A DNA stretch of 36,838 bases from positions 249,475-286,312 of the forward strand of contig BCKL01000019.1 in the NCBI GenBank assembly GCA_001600635.1, given 5' to 3'. The stretch comes from Leucosporidium creatinivorum (lineage: Eukaryota; Basidiomycota; Microbotryomycetes; Leucosporidiales; Leucosporidiaceae). Under the pieces are notes generated by a model. The model saw nothing but the letters and a program-made list of their open reading frames with translations. It did no database searches and was not told the DNA's origin. Positions 1 through 11,537 of this stretch are shown in pieces (within the stretch, counting starts at the first letter, position 1; each line of letters starts with the position of its first letter). Both the position numbers and the translations under genes were made by a program.

Positions 1-1403
1 ATACCGCTCAAGACTCAGCGCAACTGCACGATAGCAGCGCTCCTCGTCGGCCTCCTTCTCTTCCTCAGCGGCACTTGGCGACAGCGCACCCACCTGCCCA
101 GCTTCGACTCGCTCTCCTCAGAGCCTTACTGCGCCAGCGATCAGCTTGCTGTAGGACAATGGCTACCGATACAGGTCGACGCTCGGACTTGGCCCATCCT
201 CAAAGAATCGGCCGGCTACCTCTGCAGCGACAACAGGCATGCCTTGATGTGCTTCGACAATCAGCCTTCGCAGCTCCCTCGCCTCGCAGCAGCCAACAGC
301 TGGCGATGGAAGCCAGACAAATGTGCTCTACGATCCTTCAACTCGGCGGCGCTCAACTATCGTCTCGGCGCCAATGCGCGCAAGGGAGCCAAAGGCCGAG
401 GGATCCTGTTCGTCGGCGATTCGCTGCAGCTGCAGCAAGTGCAGTCGTTCGAGTGTTTGATGGGGAGGCATGTACAGGAGGGCTACATCTCAGACTATGA
501 GGTCGGCAGCTTGGAGTTGACAGAAGGAGCAGGAAAGCTCGAGTTCGTTCGGTGAGTGGTCAGGTCAGTTCGGCGCCGAGGATGGCGTGAGGCTGACCTG
601 GCTTCGATCCCTCGTCCTGACGCTATAGTACCGACTACGCCGTCCAGCCCGAAGAGTGGAGCCTCATGTACCCCGGAACCGAGGAGCCGTCAAATCACAC
701 TCGCTTCGACCGCAAGTGGACACATCTCGTCGAGGACAAGGAGTTCGTGGTGCTCAACACGGGCGCTCATTGGGGAGACCATCGGGTGAGTCCCTGCTCC
801 ATCTGTCCTCGCTTCGACTTTGACTGACCTCTGTCCTCACCGCTCCCCGTTCGCTCCCCTGCCTTCCTTCCCTTCTTGCGCTCTACTGTCGCCGCCTTAG
901 GCCTTGTGGATCGAACGCTACACCAGCATGGCCAAAGAGGTCATCGCTTTTGTCGACCGATTCCCTCACATCACCCTCATCGTTCGCACCTCGGTTCCAG
1001 GGCACACCAACTGCTCGCAATACTCGGCGCCGCTGCTGGAGGACGTTCCCGAATCGCACAACTCGTACAATTGGCAAGGATTCACCCTGTTCAACAACGT
1101 CTGGCGTGACCTCCTCGTTGACCATCCAAAGCATCTGCTGCTCGACGTCGGCGCTACGAGCCTGCGAGGAGACGGTCACCGGAATCCTGACGTCGACTGC
1201 CTACACTACTGCCTGCCAGGTGAGCTGCCACTGCCCTTCTTTCTCTTCTTTATCCATTTTCTCTCCTTCACACCCGTCTCCCCTCTCTCGTCGCCTCTCG
1301 AGCGTTGAGCTCACTTCTCGGCGCTCAAGCTGACCGTTTCGATATCGCAGGACCGGTCGATACATGGAATCAACTCCTCAACCACATCATCATGGGACTT
1401 TAA
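1..1403 (+). CDS. PC-esterase (PMR5/TBL-like) paralogue A, 5' end cut by window edge
   Basis: Probable membrane-bound polysaccharide O-acyltransferase or esterase of the PC-esterase (PMR5/Cas1p/TBL) group. Four exons: 1-551, 629-785, 901-1219, 1351-1403, giving 359 visible residues. The reading frame is open from base 1. The start codon is missing, and comparison with the two downstream copies suggests that only about 15 residues are lost. A hydrophobic segment (AALLVGLLLFLSG) near the N-terminus looks like a signal anchor. Block I is FVGDSLQLQ and the C-terminus carries DCLHYCLPGPVDTWN, closely matching the plant TBL motifs GDS and DCxHWCLPGxxDxWN that hold the catalytic Ser and Asp/His. It is the first of three tandem copies with the same intron positions and phases. 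Family is clear; acyl group and acceptor are unknown. Confidence 0.85.
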
Positions 1404-1797
1404 GTATCTAATGCCTACTCTTGCCGGGAAGAAGGGAACGAAGTGCTTGCTCCTCGCCTTCCCGCGAGTCGAGATGGAACGGCGCCGAGAAGGACGAAGG
1501 GGGGATCGATTCGAGGAGGAGGGGGAGGAGGAGCGGTGTTTGAAAGCCCGTCGTAATTTATCACGCACAGGATCCAATACCTCCCGCCTCGTGTTGAGAG
1601 CGATGCAGCTCAGCTCTGGACAAGCTGAGCAGGACCAGATTCGGCGCCGAGAAGAGGTCGAGCGAGCCGCGAGCCTACAGCTCTGCGTTACAGTATCGAA
1701 TGGACCTCGTAAACCGTCATCAGAGTACACCTGCTCTACATCAGCCGGCCAAGAGCCTTCCGCGACTCGAAATCTGGCTCTCCCACCTTCGCCCGCC
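1404..1797. other. Intergenic, upstream of PC-esterase B
   Basis: About 390 bp with no gene I can support. It holds the 3' flank of copy A and the presumed promoter of copy B. It contains two CGGCGCCGAGAAG stretches, near 1470 and 1650, of the motif that recurs through the window. A purine-rich AAGTGCTTG patch near 1442 recurs after copy B (near 3269), so the tandem duplication probably included flanking DNA. Confidence 0.5.
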
Positions 1798-3232
1798 ATG
1801 TCGTCTTCTCCCTACGCAAGCCTGCGGTCTCAGCGGAGCAGCCGCAACTATACCTTAGCAGCACTAGCCCTTGGCCTCGTCCTCGTCCTCACCGGCACCT
1901 ATCATCAGCGAGAACGACTCCCGACCCTCTCGCTCGTCGCCCTCTCCCGCCAGCGCTACTGCACCAACGATCAGCTCTCGGTGGGTCAAGGCCAGTGGGA
2001 GCAGGTGGAGGTCGATGCGCATACATGGCCTCGCCTCAAACAGTCGGCAGGCTACCTCTGCAGCGATAATCGGCACGCCCTCATGTGCTTCACCAACGAC
2101 GCGACTCAGCTCTCTCGTTTAGCCGCTTCCAACAGCTGGCGGTGGAAGCCCGAGGGATGCGCATTACGGCCATTCGACGCTGAGAAGCTCATTCGGAGGC
2201 TGGGCGATAATGCGAGGAGAGGGAAGAAGGGCAGCGGCATCTTGTTCGTGGGGGATTCGCTTCAGCTGCAGCATGTTCAGTCGCTCGAGTGCTTGGTGGG
2301 GCAGTATGTGGAGGAAGGGTTCATGACGGATAAGGAGGTGAATGGCCTACTGTTGGCAGAGGGAGCAGGGAGGTTGGACTTTGTTCGGTGAGCCTCGCTT
2401 CTTTGGCGCCGAGGAGTGGTAGGCCCGTTCGAGAGCTTGGCTGAGGACGATCTCGTTACATACTACAGGAGTGACTATATCGCGCAACCAGAGAACAACT
2501 ACGCCATCATCATGCCCGAGACGGAAGAGCCCGGAGACATCGGTCGGTTCGTTCGGAAATGGACCCATCTCGTCGAGGATAAGGAGTTCGTCGTGCTCAA
2601 TACGGGCGCTCATTGGGGGGGAATGTCGGTGAGCTGCATCCCGGACTCTCTCTGGCGCATCTCCCACTGACCGTCTCTTTGCGCTCCTCCCTCTTCGCCC
2701 GTTCGCCGAACTTCCCTCCCATCCCCTCGCTTGCACACCAAAGGACCGCCATCTCGCGCTGTACAAGAGCGTGGCCCAAAATATCATCTCCTTCATCGAC
2801 AGGTACGAGCACGTCACGCTCATCGTCCGAGGCTCAGTGCCCGGGCATGTCAATTGCTCTCAATACTCGGCGCCTCTCCTCGACGCTGATGCCGGCGTGC
2901 ATGCCGCGTACAACTGGCGGGCATTTGAGCACTACAACGCGATTTGGACGGAACTCCTCGACTCGCATCCTCGGCATCAATTCCTCGACGTCAGCGCGAC
3001 GAGCTTGCGAGGAGACGGCCATCGCTTGCCCGACAAGGACTGCCTCCACTACTGTCTCCCCGGTGAGCTGCTACGATTATTCTACTCCCTTTCGCCTCCC
3101 CTTTGATCTCCGGTGTCCCCCTCTGATCCCCCTTCAAACCTGAGCTCGCTTCTCGGCGCTGACCCTCTCGACCTTGCAGGACCTGTCGATACTTGGAACG
3201 TTCTGCTCAACCACATCATCATGGGGCTGTGA
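1798..3232 (+). CDS. PC-esterase (PMR5/TBL-like) paralogue B
   Basis: Complete copy of the tandem family, 373 residues, exons 1798-2387, 2469-2628, 2744-3062, 3180-3232. The start ATG leads into a basic tail and one membrane segment at about residues 19-34 (LAALALGLVLVLTG), as in type II Golgi enzymes. Block I is VGDSLQLQ with Ser154. The C-terminal DCLHYCLPG supplies Asp349 and His352 as the presumed rest of the triad. Between them lie the shared stretches THLVEDKEFVVLNTGAHW and TLIVRGSVPGHVNCSQYS. Intron phases are 2, 0, 1, identical to copies A and C. The last exon codes only for the 17 residues after the catalytic motif. By family, plant TBL proteins acetylate wall polysaccharides and Cryptococcus Cas1 is needed for capsule O-acetylation. 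The acceptor here is unknown. Confidence 0.9.
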
Positions 3233-3667
3233 GCATGAGATGGTTGCCTGCTGGGAGAGGAAGAACAAAGTGCTTGTACCCTTCACTTCCTCCCAGCTGC
3301 GGTCGAACAGCGGCCGAAGATGAGAGCAGGGATTAAGTGGGGTGCAGAGGAGATATCGACGCTGTTGTTGTTCATTACACACGGAGTCGAACGGCGTTTG
3401 TCAAGGGCAGGAAGAGAACTCGCGGAGAGCACAAGCCACGTCCCGCGAGCAGCTTCGAAAAAGGTCATGAGCGTCGGGACTCGACGCCGAGAAAAGGGGT
3501 CAGCGTCGCTTCCGTGACCTCGGGGATGATCTGCAGAACTAAAAGATGCAGCACAGTACCAAAGAGCCTCTCAACTGACCCGCCGCAAGCTCACATCTAC
3601 CCCACTAGCCCCACTGGACAGCGACGAGCCCCCTCGCGCTACAAACGGAGCTCTCCCTTCGCCCCTC
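3233..3667. other. Intergenic, upstream of PC-esterase C
   Basis: About 435 bp without a supportable gene. Short open frames here lack splice-consistent continuation or homology that I recognise. It contains a CGACGCCGAGAAAAGG element near 3481, resembling the one before copy B, and CT-rich sequence directly before the next ATG. Confidence 0.45.
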
Positions 3668-5053
3668 ATGTCGTCTGCTCTCTACACCAGCCTACTGTCT
3701 CGGCGGGACAATCACAGCAACACACTACCAGCTCTTATCCTCAGCATCCTCGCTATCGCCATCTTGGCTTGGCTACAGCGAGAGCGGCTCCCTTTGCTCA
3801 GCTTGAGCGTGCTGGCCATCCAGCGCTACTGCACCAACGAGCAGCTTTCGGTCGGGCGCTGGGAGTCGGCTGAGATCGAACCTCATACTTGGGCTCGTCT
3901 CAAAGCTTCAGCGGGCTATACATGCGCAGACGACCGCTGGGGCTTGAGATGCTACTTGGAGGACAACGCTCAGCTTCCTAGACTCGCAGCGGCCAACAGC
4001 TGGCGGTGGAAACCTCAAGGATGTATTATTCGGTCTTTCGAGGCCAGCAAGCTTATACATCGTTTGGGCGCCAACTCGCGCAACGGAGTCGAAGGGAGCG
4101 GCATCCTCTTCGTCGGCGACTCCCTTACGCTGCAGCACGCTCAATCATTCGGGTGCCTCGTCGGCCAATATGTCGATACAGGCTCTCTCTCGGACATGCC
4201 TACCGAGAATGGTCTGGTGCTCTCAGTGGGAGCTGGCAGAGTCGATTTCGTCAGGTGCGCCGAGGTGGCGGGGCACTGGTGACCTGGGCTTTTCATCGGC
4301 TAACGGGTGATGTCGTCTTTTACAGGAGTGACTCTATATCTCAGTGCGGGAGCGACGGCCGCTACAGCCTCTTGCTACCCGAGACCGACGGACCCGACGA
4401 GGCCGGCGAATTCACAAAGAAGTGGACGCACCTAGTGGAGGACAAAGAGTTCGTCGTACTGAACACTGGGGCTCACTGGAGGCTCAACACCGTAAGATCT
4501 TACTGCTAGAACGTGAGCGAGTCGGCTGACCCGTCCTCGCTGCGCAGGAAGCTGACTACAACACGTATCGAGGAGTTGCCCAAGAGGTCCTCACCTTCCT
4601 CGACCGTTATCCTCATGTCACCCTCATCGTCCGAGCAACCGCACCCGGCCACATCGACTGCTCTCGATATTCGGCTCCCCTCAACCACAGCCTGACTTCG
4701 TTCGCCTACAACTGGGGCGACTTCGACAAGTACAATCAAGTATGGAAAGATGCACTTGCTTCACATCCCCGTCACCATTACCTCGACATCTTTGGCGCAA
4801 CGAGCCTGAGAGGAGACGGCCATCGAGATCCGGATGTCGACTGCTTGCACTACTGCCTACCAGGTTAGCTGGGACATCTTTCTCGCCTGTACTTTCTCTC
4901 CTTCCGCTCCCCTTTTCTCCCTTTTTCCTCCAGCTCAAACCACTCTGTTCTCCCTTCTCTACTCGAGTCTCCGCTAACTTTCGGACTTCTCACGCGGCAG
5001 GTCCCGTCGATACCTGGACCATCCTCCTCAATCACTTGATTATGGCGCTGTGA
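3668..5053 (+). CDS. PC-esterase (PMR5/TBL-like) paralogue C
   Basis: Third tandem copy, 373 residues, exons 3668-4254, 4326-4491, 4548-4863, 5001-5053. The N-terminus MSSALYTSLLSRRD precedes a membrane segment (LILSILAIAILAWL), again a type II anchor. Block I FVGDSLTLQ carries Ser152, and DCLHYCLPGPVDTW near the end gives Asp349 and His352. Exon phases match copies A and B, but sequence is more diverged (for example ATAPGHIDCSRYS where B has GSVPGHVNCSQYS), so this copy probably split off earliest. It is convergent with the gene at 5474-7108. All catalytic residues are kept, so I read it as functional. The donor of intron 3 is GTTAGC rather than the usual GTGAGC. Confidence 0.88.
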
Positions 5054-5473
5054 GGAGGGTTTTTGGTATCAAACCCTCTTTTGCATTGGGTACTGGGGTG
5101 TGGCGGGTGAGCATCGATATGAGGGGGCCGGCTCGGCGCTCGGCGGAAGTATGGCGAGGCAAGCGAGGCGTATGGTAATGATCTTCCAGCTGTTCAAAAA
5201 TGAAGAGGAAAGTAGAGAGCCGTGGCATAAAGAGCAAGCTGTACCTTCTGCTTCTCAGTGTGCCGGGAGCGACTCAAAAGGTCAGCGCTGTGCTAGCGAC
5301 GCTGCTCGGCTCGTAGGATCTGCGAGATGAGGCGCAAGGGTCACCACAATTGTGGTGCGGGGCATACAAAATCCTTTTTCTCACATTGGGACCCGATTTC
5401 TCTTGGTCTACCCGTGCAACATCTATCATTGCGCCCTACCAAAGCCCACGGCCCACCGCTCTCCCTCATCCCT
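5054..5473. other. Convergent intergenic region
   Basis: About 420 bp between two convergent stop codons. It should hold both 3' UTRs. No gene, RNA gene or repeat is evident. Confidence 0.5.
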
Positions 5474-7108
5474 CTAACAAGTCGTATCCCATCCCTGCAC
5501 TGCTTTCCTAAGGTAGTACAACACCATGTCGGCAAAGAGATATGTTGGTTGAGAGAGGGGCTTGACGTGCATGACATCGGCTGCGGAGAAGCGAGGCGTT
5601 AGTGAGCGAGCTCTGCGGAGGGATTGCCGGGGCGTGAGACTTCAAGAACGTACCGTAATCTTCCTCGCCAGTCAAGAGCTCGGCCCCTACGCACGATACA
5701 GACGTCAGCCAACGGCGCAAAGGACGTCGAGGCAGCTGCACGAAGTTCGCGCGCGGACAAAACGAGGACAGCCCCGTCGACCAAGGAGAAAAAAGCCGAC
5801 ACTCACAGGGGAAGATGGGGATGCCGAGGTAGTCCATCAACGTCTTGGCCGACTCGTTCATTTGGTAAAGCGCCACGTTGCCTCCTCCCTGGTTATTAGC
5901 GCGCTCTTGACCTGCGAGAGAATGAGGCATGAGCTCGGCGTTCGAACGAGGTCGAATCTCGAGCGAGAACTCACCTAGCCGGAACATGATAGGCACATCA
6001 GGGAAGCGTTTTTGGAAGAGCCGTACATAGTCGGTGAGGCGGGCACGATGCCACGCCAGCTCGGTCCAAGTCATCGGCCTGGTCACGCGCTGAAGCTCCC
6101 ACGTCCAGCCGTACTGTGTCGCATGATAAGGAAAGTAGCGAAGATCCCAGTAGATGGATTGGAGGATGATGAGGTCGGGCTTGCCAATCTTGACAAGGTC
6201 GGGCTCGAAGACCTCGCCCATGCGCTCTTCGAGAAAGAAGGGAGGCGGGTTGTTCTCGGCGGGCTTGAGATGGGGGCCATACCACTGCTCCTTCTGCTCG
6301 GCCATACCGTAGTGGAACCACGAGCTGACGGTCAAGTTGAGTCCCTGTGGGCGACCAACGGAGCGAAGCAGGTGAGCGGTGAAGGTCGACTCGGAGCGGA
6401 GCGCCAACCTTCGCATAGCGAGATGCAAGACTCAGCAGGACTTACAGGTAGCGTGCAGCGCGCAGTGACGTGGGCTCCCTTCGACGATAATACAGCACCC
6501 GAATCCTTGTGCTGAGCGCAGAATCCCTCAACGTTTCGGCGATCATGGCTGCGAGGTGAGGGAGGTTAGGCGCGTTCGAGCAGGCTTTGAGTCGCAACCG
6601 AGCGCACCTATCGCCAACAGAAAGTATCGTCCTCCCTCGAGCGAAGTCGAGCTCGGGAGCATCCTGCAGGTCACCTGAATCCTTGATCCATTGGTTGAAG
6701 CTCGGAGGAGCTGTAGCCAGCTTCGCAGTGGGAGGTTTGAGCTCGTTGATGAGCTGTATTGGTCCTCCTTGTAAGTCTTCCTCGTCGTAAGGGATCCACC
6801 TGCAGCACACTATCCGTCAGCTCGGCGCGCCCGTCTCAAGCCAGCCCGTCTCGTCCTCACCGGATCTCGGCGGGCGTATGACCTCGGTAGATGTCTGTTG
6901 GAGAGATGAGTGAGTCAAATAGATCTACCAGAAGGAGCGCTTGCTCCCACTCACATCCTGGTCGGTTGTAGGGATCTGAGCAAGTCGAAAGGAGAGGCGA
7001 GCGTCGCGTGCGCTGCTGGCGCAAAGTGAAGGCCAGGACGAGGCAGACAGTGACGACACCTGCTAGCGTGTAAGCCCGTTGGTGTTTTGGCGGTTTCAGC
7101 GACACCAT
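5474..7108 (-). CDS. PC-esterase-like protein, SHDRRN subtype, copy 1
   Basis: A 365-residue SGNH/PC-esterase-like protein in eight exons (minus strand): 7108-6955, 6894-6861, 6799-6608, 6548-6446, 6344-5975, 5911-5807, 5686-5654, 5580-5474. A short basic tail and a hydrophobic segment at residues 15-29 suggest a type II anchor. Block I reads TILSVGDSHDRRNVEGFC with Ser127; an intron splits the Ser codon. The C-terminus has ADVMHVK with Asp332 and His335, a D-x-x-H as expected for this fold. Exon 33 nt long (5654-5686) codes for the LLTGEEDY stretch. The model is supported by the paralogue at 15728-17509, which has the same phases at seven introns. Its start lies 87 bp from the start of the divergent SGNH gene. 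Substrate is unknown; a carbohydrate O-acyl group is likely. Confidence 0.85.
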
Positions 7109-7195
7109 CCGAAGCGAGCAAGCAGCCAGAAAGAAGCGAGACGACGAGAAGACGAAGCGACGCGACCGCTTTGGCTCTCTCGCTCCGCCCGTAAC
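7109..7195. promoter_or_regulatory. Short divergent promoter (87 bp)
   Basis: Only 87 bp separate the start codons of the minus-strand PC-esterase-like gene and the plus-strand SGNH gene. The spacer is purine-rich (GAAGCGAG-type repeats) on its left half and CT-rich on its right. No TATA box is visible. A shared bidirectional promoter is inferred from distance alone. Confidence 0.6.
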
Positions 7196-8641
7196 ATGCT
7201 GCAGCGTCGCTCGCTGCTCGTAGCAGGGTTTATTTGCAGCTTCTTCCTGCTGCTGCTGCTGCTACGACCTCCAGCAGCGCCTCCCACGCCTCGAAACGTT
7301 CAACTGCAGCTCCAACTCGTTCAGCAGCTCGTCGAAGGACAGGCGCTCACGTTGGGCATCCTCGGCGGCTCAATATCACGCCAGGAAGGAGGATACGGCG
7401 CTCAAGTAGTCGACTGGCTAAATCGCAACTGGCCACCAGAGCGAGGAGCCCACTCGCTGGTCAACGGCGCCGTCGCCGCCTCCGAGTCGAGTCTCGCTTC
7501 AGTATGCTACGATACGCTGCTGCAGCAGGACGCCGATTCCTCGAGGATCGACCTGCTCATGATCGAGTACTCCTACAACGATGCCGCCAGCCCGGAAACC
7601 GCTCGCTCGGCGTTCGAGTCGATCGTTCGGCAGGCGCTGTTTCGCACCTCGGCCGTCGTCTCGGTCGAGTTTGCAGGCTATTCGCACAATCGAGGGCATA
7701 TGGAGTCGGGCAAGGCCACCAACGACTTCCAGAACAGCGTCGGAAACCTGCACGCCGAGGTCGCAGCGCAGTACTCGGTGCCCATCGTCGATGTAGCTCG
7801 ATACTTCTTCGCCTACGCCTACGCCGAACGCCTCATGAACTACACGGATGGTATTCACCCCAACGTTGAAGGCCACACACTGGTCGCAACCCTCGTCATC
7901 GAAGAGCTCGTTCGGCTGGTAGCCTCGACGGCCGAAGGCGCCGAGTGGCTTCGCAGCAAGTCTATCTCCGCCAACGGTCCGAGCTGGCTCCATCCTCCTC
8001 CTTCCACTTCATTTCGCGACAACTCCCGTTACCTCCCATCCCTCAGTTCCAACGCCTCTTACCTCTCCCCGACCTCAGTCAGCGCCGAGCTATCCCCTCT
8101 GCCACCTCCATCCTTCTCTCTCCCTTCCTCATCAACCCCTGACACCTTTAAATGGTCCTGCGCAATCTCACAAATTGCCTCCACCGTCTCGACCCTCCGC
8201 CAATCCGCCATCGTCACCCAAGGCTTCCTCTACGGCCACGACGAGAGCGATGGCGGTCCCTTCCGCTCTCGCGCGCGTCCCGGCTTTCGCACCAACTCTA
8301 CCATCGACGAGGGAGATGAGGAAGAGGGCCATCTCATCTTCTCGCTGGGGAAGGCAACGGAGGTCAAGAGGGTGGCGCTGCTGTATCGAAGGTCGTGGCA
8401 GCCGAGCGGGAAGGCGGTGGTCTGGGTTGATCAGAAGGAGCGATCAGATGGCAGTACAAGTCGATTAGGCGGGTGTGAGAGGCGTGTGGACGGTCAGTGG
8501 GAAGCTGAGACGACTCAAATGGTACTGGAGGTCGTCTGTGGCGACGGGGAGGTTGAGTGGAGCGAAGAGGCGGAGCTTTTTATGCATGTTGTAGCGCGGC
8601 GGAAGGATTATTTCAAGGTGTATGGGTATGCCAAGGGTTGA
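7196..8641 (+). CDS. SGNH-hydrolase-like membrane protein with C-terminal extension
   Basis: Single-exon gene, 481 residues. The start is the first ATG of the frame, followed by a basic MLQRRS and a leucine-rich anchor (residues 8-23). The SGNH blocks are in order: LGILGGSISR (Ser59; GGS instead of GDS), VNGAVAASES (block II Gly), MIEYSYND (block III Asn128) and TDGIHPNVEGH (Asp218, His221). The catalytic set is therefore complete. A low-complexity Ser/Pro linker (about residues 260-320) leads to a 160-residue C-terminal domain of unknown family, with alternating hydrophobic strands (EVKRVALLYRRSW). It is the only intronless gene in the cluster, which may mean a different origin. It is probably an esterase or acyltransferase acting on glycans in the secretory route; substrate unknown. 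Confidence 0.82.
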   Translation: MLQRRSLLVAGFICSFFLLLLLLRPPAAPPTPRNVQLQLQLVQQLVEGQALTLGILGGSISRQEGGYGAQVVDWLNRNWPPERGAHSLVNGAVAASESSLASVCYDTLLQQDADSSRIDLLMIEYSYNDAASPETARSAFESIVRQALFRTSAVVSVEFAGYSHNRGHMESGKATNDFQNSVGNLHAEVAAQYSVPIVDVARYFFAYAYAERLMNYTDGIHPNVEGHTLVATLVIEELVRLVASTAEGAEWLRSKSISANGPSWLHPPPSTSFRDNSRYLPSLSSNASYLSPTSVSAELSPLPPPSFSLPSSSTPDTFKWSCAISQIASTVSTLRQSAIVTQGFLYGHDESDGGPFRSRARPGFRTNSTIDEGDEEEGHLIFSLGKATEVKRVALLYRRSWQPSGKAVVWVDQKERSDGSTSRLGGCERRVDGQWEAETTQMVLEVVCGDGEVEWSEEAELFMHVVARRKDYFKVYGYAKG

Positions 8642-9074
8642 TCGCTATTTACCTTTGCTCGTCGGGTCTTGCGTTCGCGAGGAAGAGCAGCGAGCTCACG
8701 CCGAACCTTAGCGCCGAGAGAAGTTGGAGGGGGGCTTGCTGAGAGAAAGAGGAAGGAGATCTAGTCGGACTCACTCATCGGGTGACTTAAGGGCAAGATA
8801 CTAGTCTGTAGAGGGTCAGAAGAAAGCTAGATAGAGGACAAGCCATCGTGAACCGAGCTGAGGCTGAGTCGGAGCGCCGAGCGCCGAAGCAGCTGAGTCC
8901 ACCGCCCTGCAAAGCACGAGATCTGGAAGCATACAGAGCTCTCCCACTTGATCCTTGATTCATATCGTCCTCTGCACTCGAACAAGGTGCAGCTCACCAG
9001 AACTTTGCCTTCGACGCGTCAAAGACTGGCGCGCCAAGCCTCAGCGCCTGTTTGGCTCCTCCTTCTCACCTCGA
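8642..9074. promoter_or_regulatory. Intergenic/promoter region before the GT92 gene
   Basis: 433 bp with no coding signal I can defend. It holds a tandem AGCGCCGAGCGCCGA element at 8873-8887, about 190 bp before the GT92 start codon, plus one AGCGCCGAGAG near 8710. The same tandem element occurs at 11686-11700. No TATA box is seen. Confidence 0.5.
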
Positions 9075-11537
9075 ATGAGTTCGCTGTCAGCTCGGGGGGC
9101 TGCTCTGCCTGCACTGGCCCTTACGGGTGTAGTGCTGCTGCTCTACCTCCTCCTCGGCCCTTCCACCGTCGCCCTCGCCCATCCTCGCGCCCTCTTCTCG
9201 CGACCAACCTCGAGCAGCTCGTCGCCTTTAACTTGGTACGATTACGAGCGGATTACCAGCAAAACCAGGACGGATAAGCAAGTAATCGCTCCTTTACATC
9301 TACACCACCTCGACGAGTTCCGAGCACCAGCGCCCTTCAACTACATCCATGCCGTCTCCGCCTGGCTCGACTCGCGACCGCTCCTGGCAGCTCGAGCGCC
9401 CGACGTTACGATCCTGGCGACGATGCAGGGGCAGCCCTACATGACAGTGCCCGAAAGCACCTTCAGCTCCAATCCGGTGCACTGCTACCTCGTCGTCAAG
9501 CACCGCCAGTCGGGAGTCGAGGAGGTCATGGTCACGCCGAGCGTTCTCGTCGGGCTTCGCGATTCCCACTCGTACGATAAGGATCTCGTTACAGTCCTGT
9601 TCACCTGCCCGCTGGAAGATGAGCAGGGTGAGAGCCTCGAGTGGAGAGATGCAGACATGTGAGTCCGCTGCGTTTGTTGTTGGGCGCCGACGAGCTTCCG
9701 ACGAGCGAGAGATGGCTGACTTGGGCTCGGACTTATTGCAGCTTCGTCACACTATCATTACCGACACTCCCTCCTCCCGCCGACGTCTTCCTTCCCGTTA
9801 CGCCGCTCCCTGAGCTCAACCCCGCCAAGCATGTCACGGGTCAAGGACGCGGTGCTGTCTGCCTGCCACCTCTCTCGACCGACCTCTACGCGCCAGTAAT
9901 GCGAGACTTTATTCAGGTGAGCTCTGTTGCTGCTCTCCCGCTCAATGCGGACGCGCCGAGCTGACCTCCGCTCCCTCCGACAGTACTATCGCGGACTCGG
10001 CTTCGACCAGTTCTACGCCTACCTCCTCGATCCTGGACCAGACACGCTCGAGGTCATCCGAGAGCTCGTAGCGGACGATCCTGGCTTCCTGCCCATCCGG
10101 TGGGGCCTTCCCAAGACGTGGATGAAGAGTGGGACCTACCTCCAATCGCCATCTCGAGACTTTCGCGTCGAGCCCTACGACTGGAAGGTCCCTGGTGTCG
10201 AGGAGCTTTCACTCGACGTCGAGTTCAATCTCGGAGTCTCCACCGACAACGAGCGAGACGTTCGCATTTGGTGAGTTAGGCTCGCTCGTCGGTTCGGCGC
10301 TGGTCTCGGCGAGCAACCTCTCATTCATTCTCTCGCTCCTCAGGTACTTCGGCCAACACCCAGCTCAGCAGGATTGCGCCTACCGAGCCATGGCCGACGG
10401 CATTCGCTTCGTCGCCAACGTCGACTACGACGAATACCTCTCCTTCATGCCCGCCAAGCAGCAGAGCTGGTCGTCCCCCTCCTCTTCCTCCGAATCACCC
10501 ATGAGCGCTTTTGTCGACTGGGCTCGCTCGCTTCAGCCAGCATGGGATGGATCCCGCCCTCTCGGCGAGAAGGGAGTTCCCATCGCCATTGAGCACTCGC
10601 TCGCCGGGGAACTCGACCTCGACGTCTGGGAGATCACCAAGGGCATGCTACCTTCGGGCTTCGTCTTCCAATCGTCGTTCATGTGCGTCAAGTGCAGACC
10701 GGCCGACCCTCCACCAGCCGACGCCGTCGCCGCCATCACCTCACGTTTCCCTTCGCTCGACTGGAGGACTCCAGGACTCGGTGGCGTTCCCCTCGCCTTC
10801 TCATCGCCTGTTCGCATGGACTGGCTGCCTATACCTGTTCGTAGCAAGGCCGTTATCGACCCCTGGTACGTCTCGGCTTGCGCTTATCTCATCGAATCGC
10901 TTTCGCTGACCCGTTCTCTCATCGCAGGGCATGGCATTCGGGCGTCATCCACTACCCCGGTGTACCCTACGTCACCTGGGCCCTCCAGCACGGCTTCTGC
11001 TCCTCCTCGGCTGGAGAAGCCTCGCGCTCAAGCTCCGACAGCGAGTGCGCGACCGCCCTCCTCCTCGCCCTCGGCTCCGGCTCCATCCCCATTCGCCCGT
11101 CTCCTGCCACCGCACCAGGATCGATCTGGCAACCACTCGACTCGGGTCGAGGAGCTCTCTACCACGTTCGCGTCAACAAGGACATCTCGGTCGACAATAT
11201 CGAGCTGATGCGGCTCGGCAACGGCGGCGCTCGGCAGGACGTCGTCTCGGGCGAGAAGGCCAGCGAGCTCTTTCGCTCGCATCGGGTAGAGAAGGATCAA
11301 TGGCTCGAGGCCTACCGCATTTTGCTCTACTCGAGCACGGCCGAGGTCGAGCTGTACGAGGACTGGAGTCTGGCGACCTTGATGGCGGGAGCGCTGCTGG
11401 AGAACTTGGAGGAGAAGACGGGGAAGGCTGGGGGAGGAGGGGCTGGATGGGGATGGATGGCGGGCGTGGGATCGCTGGTAGCTATCGGAGTTTGGGTTGC
11501 TGGTCGGTCAAGAGGGAAGCAGGGCGTGGGACTTTGA
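9075..11537 (+). CDS. GT92 (DUF23-like) glycosyltransferase
   Basis: Predicted 725-residue glycosyltransferase of family GT92, in five exons: 9075-9658, 9742-9916, 9984-10270, 10344-10865, 10928-11537. Known GT92 members are galactosyltransferases (animal GALT-1, plant GALS). An N-terminal hydrophobic segment (ALPALALTGVVLLLYLLLG) suggests a signal anchor, and a second hydrophobic stretch sits near the C-terminus (MAGVGSLVAIGVWVAG). The family pattern is visible: DFIQ-YYRGLGFDQFYAYLLD, then QQDCAYRAMADGIRFVANVD with the metal-binding DYDEY (Asp376, Asp378, Glu379), and a downstream AWHSGVIHYPG. The Asp-rich motif and the spacing from YYRGLGF fit the GT-A fold. The glycine-rich loop near residue 690 and the tail are poorly conserved types of sequence. 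Donor sugar is inferred, not shown. Confidence 0.85.
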
